Assembly (NCBI RefSeq): GCF_026898135.2
Contig: NZ_CP114035.2
Span: 4,071,501 to 4,135,500, forward strand
From: Pseudomonas fortuita
GTDB taxonomy: Bacteria > Pseudomonadota > Gammaproteobacteria > Pseudomonadales > Pseudomonadaceae
DNA length: 64,000 nt
Reading direction: 5' to 3'
The translations under genes and the position numbers were made by a program. Within the stretch, counting starts at the first letter, position 1, and every line of letters starts with the position of its first letter. The notes beneath the pieces are model-generated. The model was not told where the DNA came from. It did not search any database and was given only the letters and a program-made list of their open reading frames with translations. Shown one piece after another: positions 11,433-20,154 of the stretch.

Positions 11433-11906
11433 ATGCAAACAACCATCTCCCTGCGGATCAACGGCCAGCCTGTCGAAGTCAGCGCCATGCCCGACACCCC
11501 GCTGCTGCTGATCCTGCGCAACGACCTGTGCCTGAATGGGCCCAAATATGGCTGCGGCCTGGGTGAATGCGGGGCGTGCACGGTGATCATCGACGGCGTG
11601 GCCGCGCGCTCGTGCGTCATCCCCCTGGCCGGTGCTGCGGGCCGCGATATCACCACCCTCGAAGGGCTGGGCAGCAAGGCCGCCCCACACCCGGTGCAAC
11701 AGGCGTTTATCGACGAACAGGCCGCCCAGTGTGGCTACTGCATGAACGGCATGATCATGACCGCCAAGGCCCTGCTCGACCGCATTCCCGCCCCCAGCGA
11801 CGAACAGATTCGCAACGAACTGTCCGGCAACCTGTGCCGCTGCGGCACCCACGTCGAAATCCTGCGCGCCGTGCGCCGCGCCGCCGACCCCCGGAGGAAA
11901 GCATGA
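11433..11906 (+). CDS. nicA: NicA, nicotinate dehydrogenase 2Fe-2S subunit
   Basis: 157 residues, the length I recall for NicA. The plant-ferredoxin-type cluster ligands are in CGLGECGACTV, and the C-terminal [2Fe-2S] domain has CGYCMNG and GNLCRCGTH. With NicB it hydroxylates nicotinate at C6 with water-derived oxygen. The stop TGA overlaps the nicB ATG (ATGA at 11903-11906). Upstream frames to 11211 are open but do not resemble the family, and MQTTISLRINGQP is the expected N-terminus. Confidence 0.95.
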   Translation: MQTTISLRINGQPVEVSAMPDTPLLLILRNDLCLNGPKYGCGLGECGACTVIIDGVAARSCVIPLAGAAGRDITTLEGLGSKAAPHPVQQAFIDEQAAQCGYCMNGMIMTAKALLDRIPAPSDEQIRNELSGNLCRCGTHVEILRAVRRAADPRRKA

Positions 11907-14900
11907 ACCACTCACAACAGGTGCCCAGCCGCGACCAGTTGCTGGCCAAGACGGGTGTGTTGCTGATCGTCGACCAGATCACCCCTCCCTCGGGCCCCGT
12001 GGCCAAGGGTGTTACCCCTGTGGTCAAGGCGCGCGAGCTGGCGTTGTTTATCGCTGTCAGCGACGACGGCATGGTCTACGCCTTCAACGGCCACGTCGAC
12101 CTGGGCACTGGCATCCGTACCTCGCTGGCGCAAATCGTCGCCGAGGAGCTGGACCTGCGCATGGACCAGGTGCACATGGTGCTGGGCGACACCGAGCGGG
12201 CCCCCAACCAGGGCGCGACCATTGCCAGCGCCACCCTGCAGATTTCTGCCGTGCCACTGCGCAAGGCGGCCGCCACGGCGCGGCGCTTTCTGTTGCAACA
12301 GGCCGCGCAACGGCTTGGCTGCGCGGCCGAAGCGCTGCGCATTGAAAACGGCGCAGTCATTGCCAGCAACGGCAGCACCCTGAGCTTTGCCGAACTGGTG
12401 CAAGGCGAAAACCACCAGTTGCCCATTGCCGACGATGCCCCGCTAAAAGCCATCGAGGACTACCGCCTGGTCGGGCGTAGCACCGCACGGGTAGACATCC
12501 CCGGCAAGGCCACCGGCGAGCTGACCTATGTGCATGACATGCGCCTGCCCGGCATGCTTCACGGCCGGGTGATCCGCCCGCCCTACGCCGGCCACGACAG
12601 TGGCGACTTTGTCGGCAACAGCCTGCTGGCGGTGGATGAATCGTCCATCGCCCATTTGCCCGGCGTGGTGGCCGTGGTCGTCATCCGCGACTTTGTCGGC
12701 GTGGTGGCCGAGCGCGAAGAGCAAGCGATCCGCGCAGCCCAGGCGCTGAAAATCAGCTGGAAGCCATTCACAGGCAAGCTGCCCGACCTCAGCGATGTCG
12801 CCCAGGCCATCCGCGACAACCCGCGCGTACAACGTACCGTGCTGGACCAGGGCGATGTTGACGGTGGCCTCGCCAATGCCAGCCAGCGCCTGAGCCGCAG
12901 CTACCTATGGCCGTACCAGTTGCACGCATCGATCGGCCCGTCGTGCGCGCTGGCCGATTTCACCGACGGGCCGATCCGCGTGTGGTCCGGCACGCAGAAC
13001 CCGCACCTGCTGCGCGCCGACCTGGCCTGGCTGCTGGCGTGCGACGAAGCCCGCATCGAGATCATTCGCATGGAGGCCGCCGGTTGCTATGGTCGCAACT
13101 GCGCCGATGACGTGTGCGCCGATGCGGTGCTGCTGTCGCGGGCGGTACAGCGCCCGGTGCGGGTGCAGCTGACCCGCGAGCAGGAGCACGTGTGGGAGCC
13201 AAAGGGCACTGCGCAGTTGATGGAAATCGACGGCGGCCTGAACGCCGATGGCAGCGTGGCCGCCTATGACTTCCAGACCAGCTACCCGTCCAATGGCGCC
13301 CCCACCCTGGCCCTGCTGCTGACCGGCGCCGTGGAGCCGGTGCCGGCCCTGTTCGAAATGGGCGACCGCACCTCGATCCCGCCTTATGACTACGAACACA
13401 TGCGCGTCACCATAAACGACATGACGCCACTGGTACGTGCCTCGTGGATGCGTGGCGTGTCGGCCATGCCCAACAGCTTCGCCCACGAGTCGTACATCGA
13501 TGAGCTGGCCTTTGCCGCTGGCGTCGACCCGGTCGAATACCGCCTCAGGCACCTGTCCGACCCGCGCGCCATCGACCTGGTCAAGGCCACCGCCGAACGC
13601 GCCGAATGGCAGCCGCATACCCGCCCCATGCAGGCGCAGGCCGAAGGTGACGTGCTGCGCGGCAGGGGCTTTGCCTACGCGCGCTATATCCATAGCAAGT
13701 TCCCAGGGTTTGGCGCGGCCTGGGCGGCATGGGTGGCCGATGTCGCAGTGGACCGGCGCACCGGTGAAGTGGCCGTCACCCGCGTGGTGATCGGCCACGA
13801 TGCCGGGATGATGGTCAACCCTGAAGGCGTGCGGCATCAGATCCACGGCAACGTCATCCAGTCCACCAGCCGGGTGCTCAAGGAACAGGTCAGCTTCGAA
13901 GCGTCGACGGTGGCCAGCAAGGAATGGGGCGGCTACCCGATCCTGACCTTCCCCGAACTGCCGGCCATCGACGTGATGATGCTGCCCCGCCAGCACGAGC
14001 CGCCAATGGGCAGTGGCGAGTCGGCCTCGGTACCCAGCGCGGCGGCCATCGCCAACGCCATTTTTGACGCCACCGGCATTCGCTTTCGCGAGCTGCCGAT
14101 CACGGCAGAACGGGTGCGTGCCGCCCTCGATGGCCAACGTCAGGGCCCTGATGCACCAGCGCAGCCCACGCCCAAACGTTCAAAGTGGTGGTTCGGCTCG
14201 CTGGCCGGGGTATTCGGCGCTGCATTGGGTGTGCTCGCCACCGCCTTGCCCTGGCGCGCCGAAATCGCCCCGGTAACCCCGCCAGGCGCTGGCAGCTGGA
14301 GCGCCGCGATGCTCGAGCGCGGGCGCCAGGTGGCCGCGGCCGGTGACTGCGCCGTGTGCCATACGGTCAACGGTGGCAACGTCAATGCAGGTGGGCTGGC
14401 GATGGAAACGCCGTTCGGCACCCTGTACAGCACCAACATCACGCCCGACCCGCAAACCGGCATCGGCCGCTGGTCGTTCGGCGCCTTCGAGCGGGCCATG
14501 CGCGAAGGTATCAGCCGCGACGGTCGGCACCTGTACCCGGCCTTTCCCTACACCTCGTTTCGCAACATCAACGATGCCGACATGCAGGCGCTGTATGCCT
14601 ACCTGATGTCGCAGACCCCGGTACGCCAGGAAGCACCCGCCAACCAGATGCGCTTCCCGTTCAACCAGCGGCCGCTCATGGCCGGCTGGAATGCGCTGTT
14701 TCTGCAACGCGGCGAATACCAGCCCGACCCGCAGCGCAGTGCGCAGTGGAACCGCGGCGCCTACCTGGTCGACGGCCTGGGCCACTGCACAGCCTGCCAC
14801 TCGCCGCGCAACCTGATGGGCGCGGAAAAAGGCGGCAGCAGCTACCTGGCCGGCGGCATGGTCGATGGCTGGGAAGCCCCGGCCCTGAATGCGCTGGGCA

Positions 14901-15460
14901 AATCATCCACGCCGTGGAGCGAAGACGAGCTGTTCAGCTACCTGAGCACCGGCTTCTCCGAAAAGCACGGTGTGGCGGCCGGCCCCATGGGCCCGGTGGT
15001 CAGCGAACTGGCCACCCTGCCAAAGCGTGACGTGCGTGCCATTGCCCACTACCTCGGCTCACTCGACGGCGAGCCGCAGGCAGTGGCCACCAAGGCCGCG
15101 CCCCAGGTGGACACGCAGGTGTCGCTGAGCAACGGCGAGCGGGTATTCAAAGGCGCGTGCATGGCCTGCCACAGCGATGGGCTGGGGCCGAAGCTGTTTG
15201 GCGTCAGCCCGTCGATGGCGGTCAACAGCAACGTCCACAGCGCTCTGCCGGACAACCTGCTGCGCGTGGTGCTGCACGGCATTGCCACCCCGGCCACCCG
15301 TGACCTGGGCTACATGCCCGGCTTCAAGGACAGCCTGTCGGACCGCCAGGTCGCCGACCTGGCAGCTTATCTGCGCCAGCGCTTCGCTGCCGACAAGCCG
15401 GCCTGGCAAGGGCTGGCGGCCAAGGCCGCGCAGGTGCGCGCCAACCCCGGCAGCCACTGA
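11903..15460 (+). CDS. nicB: NicB, nicotinate dehydrogenase molybdopterin and cytochrome c subunit
   Basis: 1185 residues, a fusion. Residues about 30-740 are the xanthine-dehydrogenase-type molybdopterin domain (NGHVDLGTGIRTSLAQI ... GSGESASVPSAAAIANAI). A single membrane segment follows at about 760-785 (WWFGSLAGVFGAALGVLATAL). Three c-type heme motifs lie at about 816 (CAVCH), 962 (CTACH) and 1086 (CMACH). There is no FAD subunit in the operon, so electrons are expected to pass from molybdenum through NicA iron-sulfur clusters to the hemes and the respiratory chain. The start at 11903 has GGAGGAAAG before it and overlaps nicA. Confidence 0.95.
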   Translation: MNHSQQVPSRDQLLAKTGVLLIVDQITPPSGPVAKGVTPVVKARELALFIAVSDDGMVYAFNGHVDLGTGIRTSLAQIVAEELDLRMDQVHMVLGDTERAPNQGATIASATLQISAVPLRKAAATARRFLLQQAAQRLGCAAEALRIENGAVIASNGSTLSFAELVQGENHQLPIADDAPLKAIEDYRLVGRSTARVDIPGKATGELTYVHDMRLPGMLHGRVIRPPYAGHDSGDFVGNSLLAVDESSIAHLPGVVAVVVIRDFVGVVAEREEQAIRAAQALKISWKPFTGKLPDLSDVAQAIRDNPRVQRTVLDQGDVDGGLANASQRLSRSYLWPYQLHASIGPSCALADFTDGPIRVWSGTQNPHLLRADLAWLLACDEARIEIIRMEAAGCYGRNCADDVCADAVLLSRAVQRPVRVQLTREQEHVWEPKGTAQLMEIDGGLNADGSVAAYDFQTSYPSNGAPTLALLLTGAVEPVPALFEMGDRTSIPPYDYEHMRVTINDMTPLVRASWMRGVSAMPNSFAHESYIDELAFAAGVDPVEYRLRHLSDPRAIDLVKATAERAEWQPHTRPMQAQAEGDVLRGRGFAYARYIHSKFPGFGAAWAAWVADVAVDRRTGEVAVTRVVIGHDAGMMVNPEGVRHQIHGNVIQSTSRVLKEQVSFEASTVASKEWGGYPILTFPELPAIDVMMLPRQHEPPMGSGESASVPSAAAIANAIFDATGIRFRELPITAERVRAALDGQRQGPDAPAQPTPKRSKWWFGSLAGVFGAALGVLATALPWRAEIAPVTPPGAGSWSAAMLERGRQVAAAGDCAVCHTVNGGNVNAGGLAMETPFGTLYSTNITPDPQTGIGRWSFGAFERAMREGISRDGRHLYPAFPYTSFRNINDADMQALYAYLMSQTPVRQEAPANQMRFPFNQRPLMAGWNALFLQRGEYQPDPQRSAQWNRGAYLVDGLGHCTACHSPRNLMGAEKGGSSYLAGGMVDGWEAPALNALGKSSTPWSEDELFSYLSTGFSEKHGVAAGPMGPVVSELATLPKRDVRAIAHYLGSLDGEPQAVATKAAPQVDTQVSLSNGERVFKGACMACHSDGLGPKLFGVSPSMAVNSNVHSALPDNLLRVVLHGIATPATRDLGYMPGFKDSLSDRQVADLAAYLRQRFAADKPAWQGLAAKAAQVRANPGSH

Positions 15461-15463
15461 GCG

Positions 15464-16102
15464 TCAGCGGCGCAGGCCGCGCAGGGCAAGGTCGCTGATA
15501 AACACCAGCCAGTCGGCCTTGGCCTGTTTGTCGGCCAGGTCCACGGCCAGAAACGAGCTGAGGGTATGGCGGTTGGAATTATAGAAATAGCAGAGCGAGG
15601 CAATCATCAGGTAGGCGTGGGTGATGTCGATGTCGTCGCGGAACAGGCCCTTGGCCTGGCCTGCTTCAATGATCGGCCGCAGCACGCCCACCGCTTCGCC
15701 GGACAGCGCCTTGAGGTTCTGCGACTTGCGCGCGTGCTGGCCCTGATGCAGGTTTTCGGTGGCGAGAATGGTGACGAATTCGGGGTGCCGCACGTAGTAG
15801 TCCCAGATGAACGCCACCAGCTCACGCAGGGCCTGTTCCGGGTCGCCGAGATCGATGCGCAGCTTGGCTTCGGCCTGGTTGAAGCTGGCATAGATGTGCT
15901 CCAGCACGCTGATGAACAGCTTTTCCTTGCTGCCGAAGTAGTAATAGATCATCCGGTCGTTGGACTTGGCCAGTGTGGAGATCTGCTCGATGCGCCCACC
16001 GGTGAAGCCTTCCTTGCTGAAGACCTTCACCGCAGCCTTGAGAATGTTGTCCCGGGTGCGGTCGGCCTGTTGGGCGCGAACACCGGTTTTGCGAGTTTGC
16101 AT
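15464..16102 (-). CDS. nicS: NicS, TetR-family repressor of nicAB
   Basis: 212 residues. The N-terminal TetR helix-turn-helix reads TRDNILKAAVKVFSKEGFTG ... RMIYYYFGSKEKLF, then an all-helical ligand domain of the RutR type follows. It is convergent with nicB, with only three bases between stops. The ATG at 16102 (MQTRKTGVR) has AGGGATCG upstream; the longer frame to 16273 is not family-like. In P. putida NicS represses nicAB and is relieved by nicotinate or 6-hydroxynicotinate; this role is transferred from the family. Confidence 0.92.
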   Translation of the reverse strand: MQTRKTGVRAQQADRTRDNILKAAVKVFSKEGFTGGRIEQISTLAKSNDRMIYYYFGSKEKLFISVLEHIYASFNQAEAKLRIDLGDPEQALRELVAFIWDYYVRHPEFVTILATENLHQGQHARKSQNLKALSGEAVGVLRPIIEAGQAKGLFRDDIDITHAYLMIASLCYFYNSNRHTLSSFLAVDLADKQAKADWLVFISDLALRGLRR

Positions 16103-16273
16103 GTCGATCCCTGAGGGGGCTGGCCAGATACCCAACACTGCCACAGACGTTGGGCCATTGCGCGGCTTTTTCGGCTGGGCTGACACGATAAACGCGGGGG
16201 AGCTGAACATGCGACAGGGCACGGCAACGGGCCAGGGCCGGGGATACGGTGTGGCTGTGCACCGTGCTGCCAC

Positions 16274-16993
16274 CTACGGCTCGGCACCCCGTTCGTCTTG
16301 GGTGATGCTTCGCTGGGCGCGTGTCAGGCAGTTGACCAGGTGCAGCCGCATGGCAGCACGGGCAGCACCGGCATCCTTGCGGGTGACCGCGGCATGCACT
16401 TGCTCGCGCTCCAGCGCCTCCAGTGCCCGCTGCTGGGCATCGCACGCGGGCATGGCCTGCTGCGCCACCGCCAACAAGGTATGCCCAAGGTGGGTCATGG
16501 TGTCGATGAAAAAACTGTTGCCCGTGCATTGGGCTATGCGCAGGTGAAACTCGAAGTCGGTTCGCATGCAGGGCGCTGACTGCGTATCAACAGCCTCATC
16601 CAGCGCCGCCCGCATGGCAGCCAGTTGCCCTGCGGTAGCACGCTGGGCAGCAATGGCAGCCGCCTCGACCTCCAGGCAAAGCCGCAGCTCGATGATCGCC
16701 ACCTCGTTGTAAGCATCGCCCATTCCAGGGCTGGTACTCTGGAAGTCACCTGCCGGGATGGCGTCTACAACGAAGGTACCGATACCACGACGGGTTTCGA
16801 CCAGGCCTTCGGCCTGCAACCGAGAAATGGCTTCACGCACCACGGTACGGCTTACGCCTCGCGCTTTGGTCACAGCTTCTTCGGTGGGCAATTTGCTACC
16901 CGCTGGCAATTCACCCGAGCGAATCTGCTGCGACAGGTCATGCACCAGTTGCTGGGCGAGATTCAGGCGTTTTTCCGGGGTGGCGGATGCCAT
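16274..16993 (-). CDS. GntR/FCD-family transcriptional regulator
   Basis: 239 residues. The GntR winged helix reads LPTEEAVTKARGVSRTVVRE, and the C-terminal FCD domain keeps the metal-site histidine in FEFHLRIAQCTGN. It is head to head with a second FCD regulator at 17090 that shares the same layout (KLPTE ... GVSR.VIREA.SR.QA.GLVETR.G.GTFV), so the two are paralogues. Start at 16993 (MASATPEKRLN); upstream codons to 17056 cross the shared promoter. Effector unknown; a sugar acid is likely from context. Confidence 0.88.
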   Translation of the reverse strand: MASATPEKRLNLAQQLVHDLSQQIRSGELPAGSKLPTEEAVTKARGVSRTVVREAISRLQAEGLVETRRGIGTFVVDAIPAGDFQSTSPGMGDAYNEVAIIELRLCLEVEAAAIAAQRATAGQLAAMRAALDEAVDTQSAPCMRTDFEFHLRIAQCTGNSFFIDTMTHLGHTLLAVAQQAMPACDAQQRALEALEREQVHAAVTRKDAGAARAAMRLHLVNCLTRAQRSITQDERGAEP

Positions 16994-17089
16994 TGTGTGA
17001 ACCCTTGATAAGCGGAAGACCCCGGAGTATACCCGCAGCCTGGTGCCAAAACGCACTATACTGGCCGCTGTTCAGACGCGAGCACAGCA
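16994..17089. promoter_or_regulatory. Divergent promoter between paralogous GntR regulators
   Basis: A 96-bp gap separates the two divergent start codons. TATACT lies at about 17056 pointing toward the plus-strand gene, and GTATAC at about 17028 could serve either strand. With so little space the two genes probably cross-regulate or autoregulate; this is inference. Confidence 0.4.
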
Positions 17090-17836
17090 ATGCCAGACCA
17101 CACCGCCAGCCCCTCTCAACCGCCCCGCCGCCTGGCCGAAGCGCTGGTCGAACGCTTCGCCGAGCGCATGCGCGAAGGCACACTCAAGCGTGGCGACAAG
17201 CTGCCCACCGAAGCCACGCTAATCGCAACCGAAGGTGTCAGCCGCTCGGTGATACGCGAGGCTTTATCACGCATGCAGGCCGCGGGCCTGGTCGAGACTC
17301 GCCACGGTGTCGGCACCTTCGTGCTGGACATGCCGGCACCGGAGAGCTTCAACGTGGGGCCGGCAACCATCAGCCTGCTGTCCGATGTGCTCGACCTGCT
17401 GGAATACCGCCTGAGCCTTGAAGTGCAAGCCGCCGGCATGGCCGCCGAACGGGCCACGCCGCAAGCGCTGGAAGAACTGCATCAAGCACTTGAAGCCTTG
17501 ATGCAGGGCCCGGAAAAATCCGGCAGCACCACCAACGCTGATTTCCAGTTCCACCTGAAAATTGCCAAGGCCGCAGGCAACCAGTACCTGATCGATATCA
17601 TGAAGCATCTGGGCACCAAGATGATCCCCCGCACGCGCATGAACTCTGCCTACACCGGCCAGAGCAACCGCAGCACCTACCTGGCCGGTATCAACGCCGA
17701 ACATCAGCAGATCTACGATGCCATCGCCAGCCGCCAGGTTGATGCGGCGCGCGCTGCCATGTACCTGCACCTGAGCAACAGCCGTACGCGCCTGCGTGAG
17801 GCGCAACGGCTACAGGCTTTTTACAGCGAGGCCTGA
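17090..17836 (+). CDS. GntR/FCD-family transcriptional regulator
   Basis: 248 residues. The DNA-binding domain at about 12-80 (KLPTEATLIATEGVSRSVIRE) is followed by an FCD domain with DFQFHLKIAKAAGNQYL and a closing EHQQIYDAI histidine. It is paralogous to the minus-strand regulator at 16274 and convergent with the GH28 gene, with two bases between stops. FCD regulators of this kind often control uronate and aldarate catabolism, so it is the best local candidate for controlling the pectin unit at 17.8-31.3 kb. This link is inference. Confidence 0.88.
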   Translation: MPDHTASPSQPPRRLAEALVERFAERMREGTLKRGDKLPTEATLIATEGVSRSVIREALSRMQAAGLVETRHGVGTFVLDMPAPESFNVGPATISLLSDVLDLLEYRLSLEVQAAGMAAERATPQALEELHQALEALMQGPEKSGSTTNADFQFHLKIAKAAGNQYLIDIMKHLGTKMIPRTRMNSAYTGQSNRSTYLAGINAEHQQIYDAIASRQVDAARAAMYLHLSNSRTRLREAQRLQAFYSEA

Positions 17837-17838
17837 AG

Positions 17839-19653
17839 CTAAGGCGCAGGCTCCACATCCGTGAAGGCCAGCCCTTGGCTGCCCTGTACCTGCCAAGGGT
17901 TGGCGCCCCCGGTGTGGGTGAAGCGAAGCCCGACGAAGCGCGAATCTTTCAGGCCATCGATCTTGACCGGGGCCGGCCCGCTGAAACGTACACGCTCGAA
18001 CACCAGCCCCTGATGCCAGGCGTCATGGCTGCTATCGCCCCTCACCTCGATGGCAGCGGTGCGGGCGTTTTCCACGCTCACATCGCTGACCGTGATGTCA
18101 CGAAACTGCCCCGCCACCGTCGAGCGCTTGTAGTCGAGCTTGGCATTCGGGTCGTTGTAATCCAGGGTGAAGATGAAGGCCTGTTTTGCGGTATTGCGAA
18201 TGGCTGAATCACGGAAGGTCACGTGGCGTGCGCCACCGCCCATGAAGTTGGTGCTTTTCATGCGCAAGCCGGTATCTGTGCCGTCCGAAACGTTGTCTTC
18301 GGCCAGGATGTTCTGGATCCAGGCGCCGGTGTGGCTGCCCGCCACGATCATTCCATGGCCTTTGCGGAAATAGTTGTTGAAGATCCAGGCATCTTCCTGC
18401 GGCTTTTGGTGGACCGCACCCGCACCAGTGCCAGCGGCGAAGTTGACGCAGTCGTCACCGGTGTCGAAGAAGTTGTTGAACACCAGCGCGCCGCGGCTGT
18501 TGGCAAACTCGATACCGTCGCCGTTGTTGGCGTCGTAGGTACGGTGCGTGGTGTTGGTCAGCACCACATTCTGCGTTTCCAGGTTCATGATGCCGTGATA
18601 GGCCGGGTTGACCACCGTGAAGCCGCCATAGAACACGTTTGTCACATTGCGCAGGGTGATCAGCGAGGAGCGCATCTGGCCGTAAGCGTCCTTGACGTTC
18701 ATGCCCTCGGCCACCGCCCGCTCCACCTGGGCCTTGGCCAGCACGCCATCGTGCATGTAGCGGGTGTTGTCGCTGGCTAGGTAGAAGGGCAAGGCTCGCC
18801 CGCGCTCGTCGAGCACATCCGGGTTACGCTTCCAGCCATTGCCGTCGATGGTGCCCTTGCCAACGATGCGGATGTTCTCGAAGGCCTGATGCGCCTGCGG
18901 GTCGCGCGGCAACGCGTTGATCAGCGAGGCCGGGCGCACGGTGGTGGAATACGGGTACTGGATATAGCCTTCGCGCGGGTAGTCCTCGGCACGCTCGGAG
19001 CCCAACAGGGTAGCGCCCTCGGCGATTTCCAGGGTCATGTTGCTCTTGAGGTAGAGCGCCCCGCTCCTGTACGTGCCGGCAGGCAGCAGCACCTTGCAGT
19101 CCTTGCTGCAAGCGTCGATGGCACGCTGGATGGCGGCCGTGTCGAGCGCCTTGCCATCGCCCTTGGCACCGTAGCGCTGCACATTGAACAGTGCCGGTAC
19201 GGCCGTGGTTCGCTGCACAACCACGGGGCTATCAGCAGACTCCTTGCCTTTGCTATCGACCGAGCGCACGGTGAAGCGGTACTCGGTATCGGGCGCAAGC
19301 CCCTGGGCGGTGAAGCTGTGAATGGCGATGCGGTGATGGAAGTTCTGCGTGTCCTGCTGGTAGAAGTGGTCGATGTAAGGCTTGGCCGGTGAGACCTGGT
19401 CATTGTTGGCGTTGCTGCCACCGAGCAGCTTGCCATTGGCATAGACATGGTAATCGACGATCTCGGCGTGGTCGGCCGGCTTCTCCCAGACCAGGATGAT
19501 CTGTTGCTCATCGTAGGCCAGCGTCGGCACCAGGAGTTTGGCGGGCGCGTCCAGCGCCAAGAGCGGCAGGCTGCAGCCCATGGCCAGGGCACTCAGCAGT
19601 GCACGCGCCAGTGGGTGTTTGCGTGCAGCGACAGCAGGGTGTGCATACGGCAT
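17839..19653 (-). CDS. pehX: GH28 exo-polygalacturonase with N-terminal fibronectin III-like domain
   Basis: 604 residues, close to the 602 I recall for Dickeya PehX. A signal peptide (ARALLSALAMGCSLPLLALD) precedes a fibronectin III-like domain at about 38-150 and a right-handed beta-helix. All GH28 active-site motifs are present: NGDG at 377-380, GDD at 399-401, GHG at 432-434 and RMK at 464-466. It should release galacturonate or digalacturonate from non-reducing ends of pectate in the periplasm or outside the cell. The ATG at 19653 has AAGGAAG upstream. It is last in the minus-strand transport and catabolic operon. Confidence 0.9.
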   Translation of the reverse strand: MPYAHPAVAARKHPLARALLSALAMGCSLPLLALDAPAKLLVPTLAYDEQQIILVWEKPADHAEIVDYHVYANGKLLGGSNANNDQVSPAKPYIDHFYQQDTQNFHHRIAIHSFTAQGLAPDTEYRFTVRSVDSKGKESADSPVVVQRTTAVPALFNVQRYGAKGDGKALDTAAIQRAIDACSKDCKVLLPAGTYRSGALYLKSNMTLEIAEGATLLGSERAEDYPREGYIQYPYSTTVRPASLINALPRDPQAHQAFENIRIVGKGTIDGNGWKRNPDVLDERGRALPFYLASDNTRYMHDGVLAKAQVERAVAEGMNVKDAYGQMRSSLITLRNVTNVFYGGFTVVNPAYHGIMNLETQNVVLTNTTHRTYDANNGDGIEFANSRGALVFNNFFDTGDDCVNFAAGTGAGAVHQKPQEDAWIFNNYFRKGHGMIVAGSHTGAWIQNILAEDNVSDGTDTGLRMKSTNFMGGGARHVTFRDSAIRNTAKQAFIFTLDYNDPNAKLDYKRSTVAGQFRDITVSDVSVENARTAAIEVRGDSSHDAWHQGLVFERVRFSGPAPVKIDGLKDSRFVGLRFTHTGGANPWQVQGSQGLAFTDVEPAP

Positions 19654-19716
19654 GGTTTTTATCTTCCTTGTTTTTGCCATTGATAACGCCACGCTTGAGC
19701 GGCCGAACCGCGTGGC

Positions 19717-20085
19717 TCAGGCCGTCAACGCGGCTTGCTCGAGGTACTGGCTGCGGTTGACGAAGGTCTCCCGGGTCATTTCCCTCACATCCATTGATAG
19801 CGCCTCGACCTCGGGCAGCAGGCCGACCAGCGCCGCCACCCCCGCCGAGGCGAGGCTGCGCCGCTGCTCGGCGCTGCGCCCGGCGAACAGGTACAGTGCA
19901 ACATGCACGAAATCACCCTGCCCGGCGCCGCAGCGGTAATGGCTGAAGGTGTTCAGCCGCGCCTTGATGTCGCCGGGCTTGAACAGCCCGCTGGCATCGA
20001 TGGCGTCGTGCACGGCGGCCAGCAGCGTCTGCTCGCCAACCCGCTCAGCCAAGCTGGCCGGGCAATCGATAATGCAATGAGGCAT
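19717..20085 (-). CDS. 5-carboxymethyl-2-hydroxymuconate isomerase-like tautomerase
   Basis: 122 residues starting MPHCIIDCPASL. Pro2, which becomes the N-terminal catalytic base of the tautomerase superfamily, is present, and the layout (LLAAVHDAIDASGLF ... DFVHVALYLFAGR) fits the CHMI/HpaF family. AAGGAAT lies upstream of the ATG. CHMI normally acts in homoprotocatechuate breakdown, none of whose genes are here. It sits between the transporter ATPases and the polygalacturonase, so it may tautomerise a keto-acid made from uronates. That role is speculation. Confidence 0.78.
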   Translation of the reverse strand: MPHCIIDCPASLAERVGEQTLLAAVHDAIDASGLFKPGDIKARLNTFSHYRCGAGQGDFVHVALYLFAGRSAEQRRSLASAGVAALVGLLPEVEALSMDVREMTRETFVNRSQYLEQAALTA

Positions 20086-20154
20086 GGTGGATTCCTTGAT
20101 CGGCAGCCCTGTGCGCCCTGCCCCGCTGGCTCAGGCGCAAGGCTTGGGAGGGGT

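Noticed and set aside
18223..19392. Plus-strand frames opposite the GH28 gene
   Set aside because: The GH28 reading has all four active-site motifs. The opposite frames have no ribosome binding sites or known domains.
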